DNA of 64,000 nucleotides from Microcaldota archaeon (lineage in GTDB: Archaea > Micrarchaeota > Micrarchaeia > Micrarchaeales > CABMGC01): NCBI GenBank assembly GCA_021818995.1, contig JAKASP010000001.1:1-64000 (forward strand), in the 5' to 3' direction. Under the pieces are notes generated by a model that worked only from the letters and a program-made list of their open reading frames with translations, was not told the DNA's origin and ran no database searches. Shown here piece by piece: positions 59,726-64,000 of this stretch (the stretch's first letter is position 1; each line of letters starts with the position of its first letter). Position numbers and translations under genes: made by a program.

Positions 59726-60709
59726 CTACGGCAAGCCTGCGCCGCTTATCTTCTTCTTCAGCACCTCTGCGAAACGCCACCTCTCCTGTTTTGTCCTGAA
59801 GAAGTTGTACTTCTTGAGATCTACGCTGAACCCGGACGCGTGCGGATGGCCCCCGCCGCCGAGGCTGTTTGCCAGCGGCACTGTGTTGACCCTCGTGCTC
59901 CTTATGCTGCAATGGCCGGTGTCTGTCTTCACGAGAACTGATACCTCTGCCCCGGACTCGACCAGCATGCTGTGGCACGCGTCAGTTGAATCGACCTGCT
60001 TTGAGAAAGCAAGCATGGTGCCTCTCGATAAGTGGGTCATGCTCTTCAGCACTAGAGCTATCCTCTCGTCGTTTAGCTTCTTGAACTTCGCTGCAGCCGC
60101 GTGTATCCTGCTGTCTGTGAACCTCCCGGACGCGATGACCGCTGCGAGGTGCCTTAGCCTCTTCTGCTGCGACTCGTGGGAGCCGCGCATCAGGTAGTGG
60201 CCTATGCTCAGCTTGTACTCCTCGGACCTTCTTGCGTACTCCTTGTTCCGCGTGGGCAGGAAGAGGTCTATGTAGTGCACCATGTCCGCAAACTCGTTCG
60301 CGAATCTCGTGTCCAGCCCGAGGAACCTGTGGACCAGCTGAGTTGCGCACATCTCGCTGTTCTCCCCGAAGACAGCGATGTCGCACTTCCTCGCTATCCT
60401 GTCGATCGCCTCCTGCTTCCATACGTGGTGGTCTAGCCAGACCACTCTACCCCCATGGCCCTTGATTCTTTTGACTAGGCGCTCGTAGATCCGAGCCGAG
60501 TCTGCACTGGGGTTGAGGTCTGTTATGAAGAGCGTGAAGCCTTTCCTTGACATGCGCCCTATGACCGAGGCACACTCCGCGACCTCGTCACGGTCGTGGC
60601 CAGTAAGAAAGATGTTACCGAGCGGTATCCTGTACCTCATCTTCACGAGAGCCGCAGACCCGACGCCGTCTATGTCGGCTATGTGCGATAGCACCGCTAC
60701 GTTCCTCAT
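59726..60709 (-). CDS. DHH-family phosphoesterase
   Basis: A 327-residue enzyme: SHIADIDGVGSAAL (motif I), FITDLNPS, VVWLDHHVW (DHH) and a C-terminal GGGGHPHASGFS (DHHA1). Substrates of such proteins include short RNAs and cyclic dinucleotides. The ATG at 60709 is 27 bases from the TATA-like box (60730-60742), so the message is leaderless. It is the second DHH protein in the window. Confidence 0.85.
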   Translation of the reverse strand: MRNVAVLSHIADIDGVGSAALVKMRYRIPLGNIFLTGHDRDEVAECASVIGRMSRKGFTLFITDLNPSADSARIYERLVKRIKGHGGRVVWLDHHVWKQEAIDRIARKCDIAVFGENSEMCATQLVHRFLGLDTRFANEFADMVHYIDLFLPTRNKEYARRSEEYKLSIGHYLMRGSHESQQKRLRHLAAVIASGRFTDSRIHAAAAKFKKLNDERIALVLKSMTHLSRGTMLAFSKQVDSTDACHSMLVESGAEVSVLVKTDTGHCSIRSTRVNTVPLANSLGGGGHPHASGFSVDLKKYNFFRTKQERWRFAEVLKKKISGAGLP

Positions 60710-60763
60710 GCGCATATTCAGAGGCTCAGCTATAAATTGATTATAGCGGCCTGGCAACGCCGC

Positions 60764-60807
60764 CAAAAATAGTAGGGACCCGCTCTTGGGGGAAGACGCG
60801 GGCCCAT
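60764..60807 (-). terminator. Hairpin terminator of the winged-helix gene
   Basis: Read on the minus strand, GGGCCCGC and GCGGGTCCC form a strong stem, extended by TCTT/AAGA, followed by ACTATTTTT. It lies just after the stop at 60813. Confidence 0.55.
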
Positions 60808-60812
60808 TTTTC

Positions 60813-61304
60813 TTACTGTGGAGGTGATACAATAAGTTTCATGGTCGCCTTGCCAGCATAATACACACGATGGCCGAGCCTGTGTGTCTCAAGCAGGCCC
60901 ATCATCCTGAGCCTGTTCATCCTCGCGCACGCGGCGTTATTTCCTTTGTATCCCATGTACTTCCTAACATCTGCCGCGCAGGCCATTCCCTGCGGTTGCG
61001 TCTGGACAAAGTTGAGTATCTTTACGTCTACCTGCGAGAGCTCTACAGGCTCGTCGCGCTGTACCTCGTAGGCCTCCTGCTGACCCTCTCCGAGGGCCAT
61101 GTCGGCCACGCTCTCCTCGAGTATCTTCATGCGCTCGCTCAGCGAGCTGAGGATCATGTTCGTCTTCTCGCGCTGCTCGCCCAGGTATCTGTACCAGCCC
61201 TCGGCGCTCAGGTTTGATGGTATTGCCGCGTTATTCCGCTGAAGGAGCTCGCTTACCTGCTTCTTTAGCTCCTGAAGCTCAATCTCCATCTGCTTCTTGT
61301 CCAT
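60813..61304 (-). CDS. Winged-helix regulator with coiled-coil head
   Basis: A 163-residue protein. Residues 1-75 are a coiled coil (DKKQMEIELQELKKQVSELL). The C-terminal half is a winged helix (VDVKILNFVQTQPQGMACAA; NRLRMMGLLETHRLGHRVYY). The ATG at 61304 follows GTGGAGTA. An ATG at 61343 is possible but lies inside a perfect inverted repeat that probably is the operator. It is predicted to control its own gene. Confidence 0.75.
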   Translation of the reverse strand: MDKKQMEIELQELKKQVSELLQRNNAAIPSNLSAEGWYRYLGEQREKTNMILSSLSERMKILEESVADMALGEGQQEAYEVQRDEPVELSQVDVKILNFVQTQPQGMACAADVRKYMGYKGNNAACARMNRLRMMGLLETHRLGHRVYYAGKATMKLIVSPPQ

Positions 61305-61337
61305 TACTCCACTCCACGCATGACTGTCTCCCGACCC

Positions 61338-61358
61338 TTTCATGAGAGAATCATGAAA
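61338..61358. promoter_or_regulatory. Inverted-repeat operator before the winged-helix gene
   Basis: TTTCATGA and TCATGAAA separated by GAGAA form a perfect repeat. A TATA box (ATATTTAAATATC, 61383-61395) would start transcription near 61363, directly upstream. The position suits repression by the protein encoded downstream. Confidence 0.55.
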
Positions 61359-61499
61359 CAATCATATGTGTGTAATTGTCAAGATATTTAAATATTGCGC
61401 TTTAGCGGAATAGGATAATACTCGCGCTTCCACTAATTCCTCCGACTGCGACACGTCGGCATTGGAAAGGGTAAAAAGGCTGTTCGGCTCTTTCTTAGC

Positions 61500-62582
61500 A
61501 TGGGAAAGCTCCTGATCGTGATTGCGCTTGCTGTACTGCTTGCGCTCGTTTTGTACCTTGCATATGCTGGCCTATACCAGCGCCCCGAAGCGCTCCCGCA
61601 GACAACGAGCTCGTGGCTGTCGCAGCAGAACGAGAGCCTCGCAGGCACTCCGGCATATCCTACGCTGAAGGCCGGAGAGCTCCTCGGGATAAGCTATGGC
61701 AACATAGCTTCTGCAAGCGAGAACAGGAGCGGTGCCGCAGCGGATCTGGGCATGCTATACGACGCGAACGTGACAGCAATCAGGATAGACCTCAACTACG
61801 GCCCCTGGATCGACGGCAACGCGACGCAGATCTCTACGTACGACGCCTTCGTGTACAATATCAGCGCTAACAACAAGACGCTCATAATAGCAGACGCGGC
61901 CGCCGAATACTACAGGCAGCACCAGCTCCCGTGGAGCCAGTTCAAGGCAGCGTGGGTGCAGCGCGTTGCTGAGATATCCGCAAGATACCATCCCGCATAC
62001 TACATAGTGGTGAAGGAGCCGCCGTGGTACTTCCCGATGATAAGCGGGTCGCCGTTGTTAGTTCCGTTCAACGCTTCGGACTGGGCCAACCTTACCGCGC
62101 AGCTTGCGGCCGCTGTCAAGCGCGCTTCGCCGGACACGCAGGTGGGCGTCGCGGTCTCCGGCGACGTCTATCACCAGCAGCGCGGGCCCCTGGACCTGCA
62201 GTACCTGGAGCAGGTTGAGAAGATACAGAACGTCAGCTTCATCGGCTTCGACGTCTACGGGCCGACCGCCTGGAACGACACGCAGAGGTTCATTGACACG
62301 TACGGCGCCGGAGGGAAGCAGGTCTGGATTGCGGAGACATGGAGCAGCACCAGCACCCAGCTCTTCAACCAGAGCAGGGAGGCGCTTGACTCGCAATGGA
62401 TAAGCACAGTATATCTCTTCGCCGAAAGCCTGCATGCGCAGTACATAGTTCCCTTCTTCACCAACCTGTTCGCTTCGTACCGGCAGACTGCCAACGGCAC
62501 CTACATCCCCGCCTCCTTTTACCAGAACCGCACTCCAGCCTTTTACGCTTATAAGAATATTACTCCGATAAATAATCCGTAA
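61500..62582 (+). CDS. Secreted TIM-barrel protein, glycoside-hydrolase-like
   Basis: A 360-residue protein with a signal anchor (about residues 4-25), then an outside domain. Barrel-type segments are AIRIDLNYGPWID, YYIVVKEPPWYF, GFDVYGPTAW and QVWIAETWS. The late Glu in IAETW is where GH5/GH53-like enzymes keep their nucleophile, and the Glu in VKEPPW could be the acid/base. Several N-glycosylation sites. A role in sugar processing on the cell surface is possible. Substrate unknown. Confidence 0.6.
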   Translation: MGKLLIVIALAVLLALVLYLAYAGLYQRPEALPQTTSSWLSQQNESLAGTPAYPTLKAGELLGISYGNIASASENRSGAAADLGMLYDANVTAIRIDLNYGPWIDGNATQISTYDAFVYNISANNKTLIIADAAAEYYRQHQLPWSQFKAAWVQRVAEISARYHPAYYIVVKEPPWYFPMISGSPLLVPFNASDWANLTAQLAAAVKRASPDTQVGVAVSGDVYHQQRGPLDLQYLEQVEKIQNVSFIGFDVYGPTAWNDTQRFIDTYGAGGKQVWIAETWSSTSTQLFNQSREALDSQWISTVYLFAESLHAQYIVPFFTNLFASYRQTANGTYIPASFYQNRTPAFYAYKNITPINNP

Positions 62583-62596
62583 ACGCCGGTGCGCAA

Positions 62597-63103
62597 GTGC
62601 ATCAACTTCTTATACCCACGAAGAGGGCAGAGCTGCTGAAGGGCAAGGGGCTCATAGATAGCGCGCAGAAGCGCCTCGGCTGCAGGCTCGAGATAAGGGA
62701 CGAGAACGAGCTGGTCATTGACGGAGACGCGTTCAGCGAGTACAACGCGCGCGTCGTCATGCAGGCATTCGCCCGCGGATTCGAGTTTGAGACCGCGTGC
62801 AAGCTGCTTAGCGACGACCGCTTCTTCGAGAGCATAGACATGAAGCAGCTTTTTAAGAACGAGGAGCAGATAAAGAGGATAAAGGCGAGGGTCATAGGAA
62901 CCGATGGGAAGACCAAGAGCTATGTGCAGAGCGTGAGCGGCGCAGACATAGCGATATACGGCGACACGGTCAGCATGATAGGCACTGTTGACGAGATAAG
63001 GATAGCGAAGGCGGCGCTGGAGATCCTGCTCGAAGGCGGGACCCACAAGAAGGCCTATGCGATAATGGAGAAGGCGAAGCGCAGGCTCAGAGAAGGGAGA
63101 TGA
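62597..63103 (+). CDS. KH-domain RNA-binding protein (Dim2/Pno1-like)
   Basis: A 168-residue protein with two KH domains, the second containing RVIGTDGKTKSYVQSVSGADI. It resembles the archaeal homologue of Pno1/Dim2, which acts in small-subunit rRNA maturation. GTG start. It overlaps or abuts top6B, whose ATG is 2 bases after the stop. Confidence 0.85.
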   Translation: MHQLLIPTKRAELLKGKGLIDSAQKRLGCRLEIRDENELVIDGDAFSEYNARVVMQAFARGFEFETACKLLSDDRFFESIDMKQLFKNEEQIKRIKARVIGTDGKTKSYVQSVSGADIAIYGDTVSMIGTVDEIRIAKAALEILLEGGTHKKAYAIMEKAKRRLREGR

Positions 63104-63104
63104 G

Positions 63105-64000
63105 ATGGCTGAGGAGAAGACCAAGAGCGCGGACGAGATATTCAAGGAGTTCAAGGAGCACTCGATCACCGAGTTCTTCAGGAAGAACAGCCAGATGCTC
63201 GGCTACGCTGGCAAGGTCAGGTCCCTGACCACGATAGTGCACGAGTACATAACAAACTCCCTTGACGCATGCGAGGAAGCGAACATACTCCCGGAGATAG
63301 AGATCAGGGTGAAGGAGCTGTCGGAGAACAAGTACAGCGTGTACGTGCGCGACAACGGGCCCGGCATACCATCGAAGCACGTAGGCAAGGCGCTCGCGAG
63401 TGTGCTGACAGGCACCAAGTTCCACAGGTACATGCAGCAGCGAGGCCAGCAGGGCATTGGCGCCGGCGGTTGCACCATCTTCGCGCTCATAACGACAGGC
63501 AAGGGCGTGCACGTCAAGTCGAGCACAGGCAAGGAGGCGTACACGTGCGACCTCAGCGTTGACATAAAAGGCAACAGGCCGCTTGTGAGCGGCCTGAACG
63601 CAATAAAGCCCGACTTCCGCGGGCTGATAGTCGAGGGCGAGTTCGGCGACGTTAAGTACGAGAAGAGCGAGCACGGAGTATACGAGTACGTGCGCCGAAC
63701 TGCTCTCTCAAACCCGCACACCAGCATAAAGCTCATAGAGCCGGACGGCAACGAGGCCATATTCCCGAGATCCGTAAACACGATGCCGCGGAAGCCGAGG
63801 CAGATACTGCCGCACCCTCTTGGCATATCGGCCAGCGACCTCCTCGATTTCGCGCACGTGAGCGAGAGCAGGAAGGTTACCTCGTTCCTCGTAGACTCGT
63901 TCTCAAGGGTGACGCACGACAAGGTGAAGGAGCTGATGGACATAGCCAAGGACGTCGACTTCGAGAAGGCGCCGAAGCAGCTCACCTGGGAGGACGCAAC
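63105..64000 (+). CDS. top6B: DNA topoisomerase VI subunit B (5' part)
   Basis: The first 298 codons of the ATPase subunit, cut by the window end. The GHKL fold is clear: HEYITNSLDACEE (N box), VRDNGPGIP (G1), and QRGQQGIGAGG (G2/G3). The transducer begins near the cut. GGGAGATG precedes the ATG. The A subunit presumably follows outside. Confidence 0.95.
   Translation, partial: MAEEKTKSADEIFKEFKEHSITEFFRKNSQMLGYAGKVRSLTTIVHEYITNSLDACEEANILPEIEIRVKELSENKYSVYVRDNGPGIPSKHVGKALASVLTGTKFHRYMQQRGQQGIGAGGCTIFALITTGKGVHVKSSTGKEAYTCDLSVDIKGNRPLVSGLNAIKPDFRGLIVEGEFGDVKYEKSEHGVYEYVRRTALSNPHTSIKLIEPDGNEAIFPRSVNTMPRKPRQILPHPLGISASDLLDFAHVSESRKVTSFLVDSFSRVTHDKVKELMDIAKDVDFEKAPKQLTWEDA

Overview
The window is archaeal. 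It encodes aIF2-gamma, ribosomal proteins eS6 and uL16/L10e, Nop5, Dph2, archaease, translin, a Dim2-type KH protein, a two-domain Cdc48 and the start of topoisomerase VI subunit B. Many genes start with TTG or GTG, and many have a TATA-like box about 22-35 bases before the start. The class III pilin leaders (QSAMEYLMTYGW type), the many small single-anchor surface proteins and the compact gene packing suggest a DPANN archaeon, perhaps Micrarchaeota. That placement is inference and not a phylogenetic result.

Layout. 1-22.6 kb: housekeeping and surface genes. These include a family-5 uracil-DNA glycosylase, regulators around a candidate structured RNA (3396-3499), a KaiC-like ATPase operon with a cysteine-repeat surface protein and a DHH phosphoesterase, a tetraether-synthase-like radical SAM protein, Nop5, a glycyl-tRNA synthetase/OGG/translin operon, three tandem pilins, dph2 and rpl10e. 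22.6-29.8 kb: superoxide dismutase, a VapBC pair with a palindromic operator, and an eight-gene operon (23999-28952) that resembles a minimal type IV secretion or Ced/Ted-type DNA-exchange machine, followed by a carbonic-anhydrase-like gene. 29.8-33.4 kb: a small AT-rich integrated element with a tyrosine integrase. It is bounded by a 14-bp direct repeat that matches the 3' end of an intron-containing tRNA-Ile.

33.5-54 kb: an archaeosortase-like protein, archaease and tRNA-Cys, then a CBS protein with an HPF-like tail. A large surface-adhesion locus follows: pilin-like anchors fused to LamG-like and beta-propeller domains on the + strand, facing a type IV pilus assembly operon on the - strand (coiled-coil/winged-helix protein, ATPase, coiled-coil protein, two T2SSF membrane proteins). 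Three TrkA-N proteins, two of them with membrane segments, come next. 54-64 kb: a duplicated L12/P1-like domain protein, tRNA-Gln, an M50 protease, cdc48-rps6e-aIF2gamma, a DHH phosphoesterase, an apparently autoregulated winged-helix protein, a secreted TIM-barrel-like protein, the KH protein and top6B, which is cut by the window end.

How the parts fit. The pilus ATPase and platform proteins probably assemble the pilins and display the LamG adhesins. The VirB2/VirB6/VirB3-4-like operon has no relaxase in view, so DNA uptake or exchange is more likely than classical conjugation. The integrated element sits just beyond it and may be a separate insertion. No CRISPR array, rRNA operon or insertion sequence was found.
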